Assembly: GCA_030267965.1 (NCBI GenBank)
Contig: BRYA01000388.1
Location: 10,619 to 39,916 of the forward strand
DNA from: Triparma columacea
Lineage: Eukaryota > Sar > Bolidophyceae > Parmales > Triparmaceae
Reading direction: 5' to 3'
DNA length: 29,298 bases
A program made the position numbers and the translations under genes. Every line of letters starts with the position of its first letter. Positions within the stretch are counted from its first letter, which is position 1. A model generated the notes under the pieces. The model was given only the letters and a program-made list of their open reading frames with translations, was not told the origin of the DNA and did no database searches. Below, in pieces: positions 8,534 through 17,800 of the stretch.

Positions 8534-9631
8534 ATGAATTCGTTCCACGTCACGCTCTATGATGCCAATAGTCCTCTAGAAGGCGAATCTATTGATGTTC
8601 CTGTCCATTTGTTGCCCACTTCTGCTTACATTTCATCTGCTGTCCTTTCGGCTCACACTCCTCACAGTGGTGCTGAGAGCTTCTCGTTGTCAGCAACATC
8701 GGTTGTGACTGCTTTGAACCAGCAGCGGCTTTACGATCAATCGCTGCCAGTTTTACTTCCCCTTTTGGTGCGAACAATCCTTCCAAAGTATGTTCCCTGC
8801 GGGGCCCACTTAACCCTGTCTCTTTTGGGTCCTGGTGCGACCGCCCTTGGTTTGTCAGTGTTGTCTCTTCCCACTCGTGACGACGATGACCTCGTGAAGC
8901 TTCCGGGTGACATTCATCTGACCTCAATTGAAGTTTCCACATCTGCCTCCTCCCTGCCTCTCCTCCCTGAGGTGAATCCCCTTGCAAATGTCAAGCCAAC
9001 AGCGACGAAGCTTATCATTTACGACGAGACTGCTATTAAGGGGGAGAGGAATGCGCTTCCCACTTCCCTCCCTCCTCTCTCCTCCAAGGTTTCTGTCGAA
9101 ATAGTGCCGCCAAAAATACCCACAGTGACGTACTTTTTGTCCAAGGTTGGCATTCAGGATGGATTCACGAAGTACTCTTGCACCTTCTTTATCCCTCGGT
9201 CTCTGCTGTCCTACCGTGCTTGCTGTGAGTTGACTTTGCATCCAATATCGACTGGTGGGTCGTATTATGAGGTGAGGTTTTGGGAGGGGACGCTGGACGG
9301 GGAAGAAAGGTGACGGCTCGAGGGTTGGGCCACTAAGACGTTATCACCCCCTCCCTGGCTTCCTCCCCAACTCTCTAACCTCCCACCCCTGAACCCTCAG
9401 TTGAAACTGGTGAACAGTCGACCAAGAGTAGACAGTGTGGTCTCGTCAGTGGTAGATCTTACCCTAGACGACTCTGCCTCTCCCAAGGATGACGACACAT
9501 TCTACTACGTTGAGACTATGTTTATTTCTCCTAAGCCAGATTTCACTGCAGGGAAACTCTTAAAGGTCCTGAAGGAAAGGATACGTTCTGGTGGCGTTCC
9601 GGACGGCGTCGGTGACTGCGTGGTCTGCTGA
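8534..9631 (+). CDS. Unknown protein, two exons, C-terminal CVVC
   Basis: Exons 8534-9271 and 9401-9631 give 322 residues. The donor GAG|GTGAGG at 9272 and the acceptor CCCTCAG|TT ending at 9400 join the frames in phase 0; the nearer GT at 9310 would lead to an immediate stop, so it was not used. An in-frame ATG at 8477 would add 19 residues (MSRKNLTFFCEKGKPSLSA), but it sits at the edge of the AT-rich block; I prefer 8534. I recognise no domain. The protein is rich in beta-type Val/Leu/Ser stretches, has no signal peptide and no clear membrane segment. The last four residues, CVVC, fit a CaaX prenylation box; that is a pattern match only. The gene is tandem with the GH16-like gene 176 bases downstream. 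Confidence 0.65.
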
Positions 9632-9807
9632 GACCGAGGGCTAGGTGGCATAAATTAAATTTGAACGTTGGTCTAGATTACACGAACTAGTAATAACAAT
9701 GATATTACAGCATGTGATTCATCCTGTCTCTCTTCAAGAAGAAGGACTTTTGTTCGTGTTGCAAGATCTCCTCAATCCCCAATATATATATTATATTCCG
9801 ACCCCAA
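9632..9807 (+). promoter_or_regulatory. Intergenic region upstream of the GH16-like gene
   Basis: 176 bases between the stop of the unknown gene and the start of the GH16-like gene. It contains an AT stretch, AATATATATATTATATT (9781-9797), only about 10-25 bases before the chosen ATG. If this is a TATA element, transcription would begin at or after that ATG, so it is more likely leader sequence or AT-rich promoter DNA. Nothing else stands out. Confidence 0.35.
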
Positions 9808-10958
9808 ATGCCCCCCCTCCTCTCCCTTCTCACCATCTTCCTCCTCCCAACCCTCGCAATCTCGCTCTGCGTCCCCACCCCTAACTCAACAACCTGGGTA
9901 TGGTCATCCCCCGTGGGCCTCCCCTCCTATTCCTGCCAGTCCTCAGCTGGTGCTACAAATGACCTTGGGTCCACACCTCTTCCCTGCGCCTCCGACCCCA
10001 CCAGCGTATACATCTCCCTCGACCCCGCCCTCGGCGCAGAGTGTCTGGTCGCAAAGTCTGACTGCCTGATCCCCATGGCAACATTCGAGTCCTTAACATA
10101 CCAGTACTCCATCTCCGGCTGCGCTGGCGTGTGGGCCGCTCCGCTGTGGCTGACTCCAGATACATGGCAGTGGGGGGGGGGTTCTGGTGAGATCGACAGC
10201 CTCGAGTTTTGCCCCCGAGATGGGGTAAACATGAACTTCGCTGGGGGGGGGCACCAGATCACCTTGGACGACGACATCGACGATGCCTGGGGTTACGTAA
10301 CGGTGAGGAAGGACGTGGACGGTATAGTCACGTCCCTTCGTTGCGATGAGGGTGATTTGGTCGATGGGATGTGCCCCGAACCTTCTTACTCCAGCTGTGA
10401 CGAGTGCATGTCGAGTCCTAGTTACGCGTGCTACTGCGACGGCGGGTCTAACATCTACGGCAGCGGGGGATGCCAGCCGGACACCGACTGCATGTGGACT
10501 CTTGTGTCAGATATTTGGAACGGGGTGAGCGGTGATGATGGATATTTTGGATGTATGACTGGCATAGACGGTAAGAAGAGAACAGAGAAAGAAGATGGAG
10601 AGGTATTGTTTTTGTTGTGGATGTTCCGAACAATAAAAACAACAACAACGACTATGACAAGGACTATAACAGCGACGCATTACACAGCCCTAACACAATA
10701 CACTTTCGCCCTTCGCAACGACTGACACTATGGAACTCAGGGGTGGTGGAGAAGGGAGAGGTGAGTATTTGCGTGGGAAATCAGAGCCGCACCAAAATAA
10801 AACCCGTCCTCTAACCCCCCCCCCCCATATCGCAGCCCAACATGAAGACCGAGTGTAAGATCAGCGTGGAGAAGATTGTGGTCAGGGGGGAGGGGGGTGG
10901 AAAGATGGTTTGGGGCGATGGTAGTCCTGAGTACTGCGACCTCCTGACGCTGCAATAG
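9808..10958 (+). CDS. Secreted GH16-like glycoside hydrolase (beta-glucanase type)
   Basis: Signal peptide at residues 1-19 (Leu-rich core, then a mature Cys-rich protein). The sequence WAAPLWLTP followed by GEIDSLEF gives the GH16 active-site pattern E-x-D-x-x-E at E128, D130 and E133, the nucleophile/acid-base set of laminarinase-type enzymes; a role on extracellular beta-glucan is inferred from that. About 301 residues in my preferred model: exons 9808-10570, 10741-10760 and 10836-10958. Exon 3 ends in SPEYCDLLTLQ then TAG. The frames of exons 1 and 3 cannot be joined directly; a 20-base middle exon with a CTGAC branch-like site, acceptor CTCAG and donor GAG|GTGAGT restores the frame. A longer middle exon is the alternative. 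The G-run at about 10171-10180 lies in the coding frame. Confidence 0.7.
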
Positions 10959-11007
10959 TTTCGAATGGAATATTGTATTTGACATGAAAACTGACCAACA
11001 TCAATTT

Positions 11008-12414
11008 TTACCCCACTGTCGCCACTGCTCCCTCAACCCTTTTCCTCTTCTCGCCCTTCCCCCCCTCTCCCCCCCCCACCACGTTCTCCTTCCCCCCCCC
11101 CCCATGCCCCCCGACCCTCCTACCGACCCTCTCGATCTCCCTCCTCTCTTCCTCATATATCCCATTTATGTACTCTAGCTTCTGTTCCTTGTTCATGTTA
11201 ACCATGTTTTCCCTCTCCATCTTGATTACCCACCTCTTCAGCCCCACCTTGATCCTCTTCTCTCTCTCCTCTTCATCCACCCCCCCCGCCCCGACCACCA
11301 GGTTGACGCACCAGACCCTCCTGACCTGCCTCTCTGTGACCTTGAACTCCTTTGCAATTTCCCTCACCTCCTTTTCCTCAGGCAGCGTCGCCTTCCCGTC
11401 CTTCATCTCTACCTTCACTCTCCCCCCCAGGTCCTCCCAGTCCACCGCGTCCCTCACCCTCGTCATGGCAGGGCATGGGTCCTCCACGTTGACCTCCCTG
11501 CACCCCTCGTCCGCCCTGAGTGTCCCCATGATCCCCCTTAGCGCCCTCCCCCCCACCCCCCTCCCCTGCGCCCCCGGGAAGACCACCATCTGGCAGATCC
11601 TGTGCACCTCCCTGTCCATGGTCTTGAACCTGAAGACCGTCACGTACCCCAAGAGGTCCCCCCACCCCACCTCCTCCCCTTCCACCCCCCCCCCCCCGGT
11701 GATCCCGTAGACGTCCCAGTCTGACCCCGGGGTTATCTTGCTCCCGTTCTCGATCCACAGCACGCTCATCCATTGCACGTCATCGATCAGCCCGCTGTCT
11801 TCCAGCTTCACTGCCCCCTCCCCAGCTTTGCTCCAGCCGCAGGGGTAAGACGCGTCCGTGAAGGGGGGGAGGAAGGTCAGAAGGTGCCCCACGAATTCTC
11901 CCAGGTTCCCGAACGCAACGATCTTATCAGGGTCGTCAGTGTTGACGGCGTCGTAGACCTTCTTCCCCCTGGGCTGCCTACCCTCTGGAGGGCCCTTGTT
12001 GAGGACGTGTACAGCGGCACCAGAGCTGTCGTAGAGGGTCACGACGAGATCGGTGAGGCAGGTCCAGGCCCTGAGGTTCACTAGCACCTTGACCCTCTCC
12101 AAGGCTGGGGGGGTGGCAAAGGATACCTTCTTGGCAAGGCCAGCGTTTGCAGGAGAGGAATTTGAGGCGGAATTGAGGGCTGAAGGAGCAGCTGGAGTTG
12201 CATTAGCGACTTCCAAGCTCTCTCTCTCCATCAGCAGTGGCGTATCAGCAGTGATTATGGGGGGATTAGTGGTTGCACTGGCGGTGGTGGTGGGAAGCTT
12301 AAATTGACACTTTGGACAGATTTGATGAGTATATGCTTTAGTATCAAGGATGGTACCATCGAGAGTGAACTGTAGATCTCCTGGTTCGAACTTGATAACG
12401 TCAAATTTCTCCAT
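11008..12414 (-). CDS. HAT1: Histone acetyltransferase type B catalytic subunit
   Basis: Single exon, 468 residues; human and yeast HAT1 have about 420 and 374. HAT1 acetylates newly made histone H4 before chromatin assembly. Seen here: the GNAT beta strand GYVTVF (256-261), the acetyl-CoA loop QMVVFPGAQGRGVGG (275-289, containing Q-x-x-G-x-G) and the V-E-D-P segment at 310-313, which in HAT1 carries the catalytic Glu, followed by a VRD motif. The N-terminal HAT1-type half lies around 105-225. Extra length comes from a low-complexity segment at ~41-97 and a Gly/Lys-rich tail after ~430 encoded by C-runs on the plus strand. The stop is 49 bases from the GH16-like stop (convergent); the start faces the GRAM-VASt gene. 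Confidence 0.93.
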   Translation of the reverse strand: MEKFDVIKFEPGDLQFTLDGTILDTKAYTHQICPKCQFKLPTTTASATTNPPIITADTPLLMERESLEVANATPAAPSALNSASNSSPANAGLAKKVSFATPPALERVKVLVNLRAWTCLTDLVVTLYDSSGAAVHVLNKGPPEGRQPRGKKVYDAVNTDDPDKIVAFGNLGEFVGHLLTFLPPFTDASYPCGWSKAGEGAVKLEDSGLIDDVQWMSVLWIENGSKITPGSDWDVYGITGGGGVEGEEVGWGDLLGYVTVFRFKTMDREVHRICQMVVFPGAQGRGVGGRALRGIMGTLRADEGCREVNVEDPCPAMTRVRDAVDWEDLGGRVKVEMKDGKATLPEEKEVREIAKEFKVTERQVRRVWCVNLVVGAGGVDEEEREKRIKVGLKRWVIKMERENMVNMNKEQKLEYINGIYEEERREIERVGRRVGGHGGGGKENVVGGGEGGKGEKRKRVEGAVATVG

Positions 12415-12712
12415 TTTTTAAGAATTTGGGAATTTGGACCAAATTGGGGCACACCCCAAACTCTTCCCAAACTCATTCCTAACTCATTTTCTCCTCTTTT
12501 TACGACAGAAAACATTCCAAATCCTTCTTCACCCCCCTCTCATTCTATAAACGCACCCGTCACACATACAAATTAACAAATAAAGGCTAAAAAAACCAAA
12601 GAAATCACCCCCCACCCCAAACCTTCCGACCCAACCTTCTGCAACCTCCACCTTTCAACATCCACCTTTCAACCTCCTTCCTTCAAACCTTGCCTTCAAC
12701 CAAATCCTCAAA
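12415..12712. promoter_or_regulatory. Bidirectional promoter region between HAT1 and the GRAM-VASt gene
   Basis: 298 bases separate the two divergent start codons. On the plus strand the part next to the GRAM-VASt ATG is C/A/T-rich (repeats of CCTTTCAAC-like words at ~12650-12680), and a TCTATAAACG element lies at ~12545. The part next to HAT1 contains three near copies of AACTCATT/CCAAACTC words (~12455-12490). No open frame of note. Confidence 0.5.
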
Positions 12713-14817
12713 ATGTCACCCCCCTCTCCTACCTCAACACCCACCCGTAACTCATCTCACCCTTCCTCTCCCTCCCCCTCGATATCCTTGCTCTCCGGTA
12801 CCACAATAACCACACCAAAGAAAGGTTCCCAGCAGTCCACGTTGATCAATCTCTACCTTCACCTCTTCCCACCCACTGATCCTATTTCACCGCCTGAAAC
12901 CATGGAGTTGCCAGAGGGTTTGAACGATAGAGACCCCCCTAGCACCCTGTCCCTATCCCTCCCTTCCCTTGCCCCCCCTCCCGTCGTTCACTCCCTCGAC
13001 TGCGACTCAGACTCTTTGAAAGGCAAGCTCTACATCACAGCCAAGGGAGTCGGCTTCTACGCTAACATGTTCGGGATTAACAGGAAGTGGGAGGCGCACT
13101 ACCTAAGCGGCCTCGGTTACGACTCCCCATCTCCCTCCTCTCCCTCCGGTCGTTCCTCCCCCTCCGGCTCCTCCCCCTCCGGCTCCTCCCCCTCCCACCC
13201 CATCTACCGCATACTCTCCTTCGCCTTAACCTCCTCAGACTCCATAACCCTAACCCTCTACGCCCCGAACTCCTCCCCCCAAACGACGACGAAGTCGCTA
13301 AAGGTCAAGCAACCGGCAGTGTATGGGATATGGGATCTCCTGATAAACCACGCAGTCAAGGCCATCATCAGGAACACGCACGGGTTGGGCGAGCTTCATT
13401 CCGTAGACAACAGATTAGTTTACTTCACTACGACCTCCTCCCCCCCCTCTTCCAGTCCTCCTTCCCCCCTCTCCCCCCCCTCTACCTCCTGGTGCGCCCG
13501 TTACCGCGCCCTCAACCTTTACTACTTCCTCGACCGTCCCTCCTCCCTCTCATCTCTCCTCACGGTACCTCTCCAGGAGGGCGGCTCTTCGACGGAGGTC
13601 AGGGACAGCATCAATAAGGGAGGGAGCGCCGCGGCGAACATAGCAAAGAGCATAGAGGAGGGGGAGGAAGCGCCGGAACCAAAGGGGATGAGGAGCAGAG
13701 GTACAAGCGAAGGAGAGGTGAGAAGAACAAAACACTATAAGTGCTCATCACACACCGAGGCACTTACCCCCCCCCCCCTCCACGCCCCGCAGATTGCAGT
13801 AGACTCCTCGCCCGAATTGTTTGAATGCGGTCCCACCACAATCTCCCCCGTGCGCGACTTGAAGTGGAACCTTTGGGGTCCGGCGGGCCTCCCATTGTCA
13901 ATGACCCTTGACGATTTCATCAGCACCTTCTTATCCAACGACGCAACCGAAGGTGTGGGAAAATATCACTCCGAAGAGTGCTCCGACGAGGTCCACATGG
14001 TATCTCCTTGGATTCGGGTCCCAGGTTCTCCCTCTGGTCATTACTCTCGGGCTATCGACTTCACAACGAAGGTAGTTGGTAGCCCTATAGGGCCAGACAA
14101 GACAAAGGCGACAAAGACGCAGACACTGGAGTGGGGGACGAACGGATTCGTCATGACAACGGTCACGGACCTGAAAGATATACCGAGCGCGGACGCGTTC
14201 GTGGTTAGGGACGTTGTTAGTATTTTGAAAGACGGGGAGGAGGGGGAGGGAATTAGGTGAGTTTTGAAACCAACACGCGACGGGTACACGAACACACTTT
14301 TTGAATCTAAATTTAACCCCCCCCCCTCTCATCTTTTCGCCCTTTCTTTCTTTCCCTCACCCCGCAGAGTTCACTGTAGCTACCAGGTAGATTTCCTCAA
14401 GTCTAGCTTCTGGAAATCTATAATCGAGAGCAAGACCAAGAACGAGACCAAGACTTGGGTGACCAAATACTACAAGTGGGCTGAGGGTCTCAAGGGCAAA
14501 GGAAAAGGTCGTTCCCTATCGGCCTCCAACGCCGCCGCAGAGGAGCCCGAGGACCGGCAAACCCACAAAACTGAACCTACCAAATACCTGGTGATCGGAA
14601 TGTGCGCGTCCCAGGCCCTCTTATTTTTATTCGTAATCTACCTAATAGTAAAGCAGGTGAGAAACGCTACGAGATCGGAGCCATCAATCCCCCCTCCCTC
14701 ACTCATCCCCCTCCCTCTTGCTCTTCTTAGAACAAAACCAACGCAATGATCCACGACTTGCAGCTCTCCTTAACGTCCCTCGAGGCCGCCATGGATACGT
14801 GTTCGCCGCCCCCCTAA
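12713..14817 (+). CDS. GRAM-VASt membrane protein, likely intracellular sterol transporter (Lam/Aster type)
   Basis: Four exons: 12713-13717, 13793-14256, 14368-14656 and 14731-14817, giving 614 residues. A Ser/Pro-rich N-terminus is followed by a GRAM domain (about 102-200; GKLYITAKGVGFYANMFG is typical) that carries an inserted SPSGSS repeat. A VASt (VAD1/START-like) domain spans about 358-535, with an N-terminal WGPAGLPLSMTLDDF stretch and a GPDKT segment. One membrane helix (~560-585, LLFLFVIYLIV) lies near the end and a short coiled-coil-like tail follows. This order is that of yeast Lam/Ltc and animal GRAMD1/Aster proteins, which move sterol at ER-plasma membrane contacts. Intron 1 (75 bases) is in frame and stop-free, so retention would add 25 residues. 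AATAAA at 14816-14821 overlaps the stop codon. Confidence 0.87.
13718..13792 (+). other. In-frame, stop-free 75-base intron of the GRAM-VASt gene
   Basis: Donor GAGAG|GTGAGA and acceptor CCCCGCAG|ATTGC. The insert contains CACTTAC directly followed by a C-run, as in other introns of this window, which supports real splicing. Because it is 25 codons with no stop, a simple gene finder would read through it. Confidence 0.7.
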
Positions 14818-14855
14818 TAAAGAAAAATCATTTTGTTGACACTCCGACACCAAAA

Positions 14856-17800
14856 TTAAACCATTGCTCCACTACCTCCTCTCTTCTTCATTGGCATTGG
14901 GTTCTCGGTCATTTCTATTTCTTCCATCCCCCCTTCCCCCTCTTCCTTTCCTCCCCCCCCTCCCTCCCTCCCCCCCCCCCCCCCACCTCCTCCACCCTCC
15001 CCCACACTGGTCCTCTTGGCCATAACGCTATTCCTCTTCCCCCCATGTGCGATGTAGTCTGTTATGTTGAACTCGTGCTCCCTGTGCTTCAAGCTCTCCT
15101 GCCCCTCCCCCACCTCGTTCATGATCTCTAGCGCTCCTATAACTAGCATGCTCATCCCACTTGCGGTGTATAGGAAGATCATAAAGATCGAGAGGCTTCC
15201 AGTCCCACCGTCCTGAGAGTTGTTGGTCAGCACGAGCATCACGCAGCAGAGGACGAGGTACTGGTTTACCTGCTGGAAGCAGGCGAGGAGGTTGTCGCGA
15301 CGGGTCACGAAGGGCTTGTTCCACGCGATTACAAAGATACTCAGGAACGTGATGCACAGCGCACAGATCACCTACGAGTAAGAGGAGGGAGGAAGAGGAG
15401 GAATTAATAAGGCGGTTTTCGCGGCTCCCTTCACTTCGCTCGCTGCCGCCGCTCGCCACACTCACCTGCAGCACGCTGCCCTGCTCCACAAATACCAAGC
15501 CTCCCGTCATAAGAAGCCTCCTCATGCACTCAAATACCTCAAACCACCAGCACCTGGGCGTGTAGGCCGCCCACAGGAAGCTCAGCAAGCTCACCGTCTC
15601 GTTCTCGTCCCTCAATTCCATCTTCTTCTGCTTCTTCTTCTCCCTGCTGTCGAGGTCTTTCAGTCCCCGCAAGCTCGGATTTATCCCGCCCTTGTTCCTC
15701 CAAAGCAGCAGCATATACATGAGAGGTATACCCAGCGGGTAAACTAGCCCCTGCGACGAGCGGGAAAGGGGGTTAGATGAGGTGTGGTGAGAGGCTCAGC
15801 CTTAAATACCGACCCATGGCCGAAATCCATAATCTCCACACTCACCATGCACCCCGAGTAGAGCCTCCAGTTCTCGTATGTAGTGCCTTCGCACCTTATG
15901 CTGTAGTCAGCCTTCAGGTAACGCTTCCCCTCGATGTCGTCGCAGGGGAACACGCTAAATATAGCGATGGATGCCCCAGGGTAGCTGATGTATGTGCACA
16001 GGAAGAGGAGGCTCACCCAGATGTGCTTGGCCCTGTTCTTCGCCTCGGCCACTCCCACGGTCTTGGTCGATATAACTGTAAGGTGGACGAGGTAGCACAA
16101 GATCAAGGCAACTATCACAATGAGCGGAAGGACTGTCGTCCACAAGAGGATGTCCCAGAAGTTCACGCTCGCGACACAGCTCGCAGCCAGCTGGCCGAAA
16201 ATTTCGAGGTTGATAATACTTATTTCGGAGAGGAAGTCTTCAAACTCAGAGGGGAGCTTGATGTCAAAAACGTCGGGGATTGCACTCAGGATCTGACTCC
16301 CGGCAAATACGATCTTGAACATGATCTGCAGGCTCTTCTGGCTCTTCATCGGCACGCACTTCTTGAACAAGAACCCGATCACCAGAAGGATGGCAAGAAT
16401 TATCCCAAAGTACATACCGACCTGGCCCAAGGCCTCGTTGCTCTCATCGCACTTGTGGCAGACGCTCTCCCAATTCCCACCCGCCCCGTCGTCACAAATC
16501 AAGCAGTAGGGCCCTCTGTTGTACTCGGGGCAAATCTCCTCCTGCTCACCACCCGTGCATAAATCATCTTTTGGGCACTCTCTGATGTCGGTACTAGAAA
16601 CCGACGGCCTCCAGTACCCCTCCTCGAGCTCCAGCGTGTCAAGCTTGGCCCCTGCCACAGTGCAGTTCATCCCGCTTGCGCAATCCGTACATGTCCCGTT
16701 GCCGTTGTTATAGAAATTGACTTTGCACAGGCACATACTACTGCTGTTTGCGCCCACGTTCGTCGTGACGCTCCCATCAAGCCAGTCGTCGCACTGCCAG
16801 CAGCTCCCGATATTGTTGTTCGGCTGGTAGTAGTTCATGGCGCAGGGCTTGCACATTTCGGAGCCCTCGTCAAGCCACGTGCCGGGGGGACACATGCACT
16901 TGTCGCCGTCGAGGACGAAGGAGGCCTTGCACGTGCAAGAAGAGATGCTGGAACTCTTCGCGGGGCTCTGCATGTAATCTGGGCATTCCAAACAGGTATT
17001 AGGACCGTCTGTATAGTGATCCACGGGACAAGTATTGCAATTCATTGACTCCCTCTGGTTCGTGTACTGCAACGAGAGAATTTGTTTGAGGACAAGAAAA
17101 CAAATATATGATGCGCGAAAGGCAAGGATTCGTCAAAATATCTCGAAAAATCTTTCCGAGGCTCGCTTCGCTTCGCTTCGCTTCGCTCGCCGCACTCACC
17201 TTTCCTGCCTCACAAACAACGCAGGTCATGTGTCCAGCTGTCCTGTTGTACTTGTTGTAAGTTGACACCTCACACATTTCATAATCGAGGAGACTGACTG
17301 CATCACCCATTTGTCCCCCATTTTGGAGCACGCTGACCCTCTGCCAGAGTCCCGATCCGTTGGGTAGGATAATCTTTGACACGGTATGGGGATCATCCTC
17401 TGAGTCCATGCTGGCTTGTTCCGCAAGCACGCCCCCGATCAAGGCGAAGCTCTGCTTCGGCCCAAAGTTCCGACCAGTCACTGTAAGGATGATATCCGCG
17501 CCGTCGTTAATTCTCGGGCAAGCCATTAACCCGTTCTCATCTAGAGGGCAACCCTCTATCGCCACGACGGTGGGCTTCATGAAAGTCAGTAAATTTTTCT
17601 CCCCGATCTGCCCTCCAGCCGTAACGGAGACGCTGAGCATCTCTCCCACGCCAGCCGGAAGCACGCACGTGAGCTCTCCATGAGGGTTACTGCTAGAATG
17701 GACGACATTGTCGCAAATTGTCCCGCCAATCTGTACAATGCTGCCTGAACTTCCGAAATTATTTCCTGTTATGGTAACGGTTACGTTCCCAATGGTCGGA

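Noticed and set aside
9310..9400. Donor at 9310 for the intron of the unknown gene
   Set aside because: Joining there gives an immediate TGA; the donor at 9272 keeps the frame.
10571..10602. A 32-base intron in the GH16-like gene
   Set aside because: It fits the frame but is far shorter than the other introns (71-170 bases) and lacks a pyrimidine tract; kept only as an alternative.
12360..12400. GGTTCGAAC word resembling a tRNA B box
   Set aside because: It lies in the HAT1 coding frame and has no matching A box or cloverleaf.
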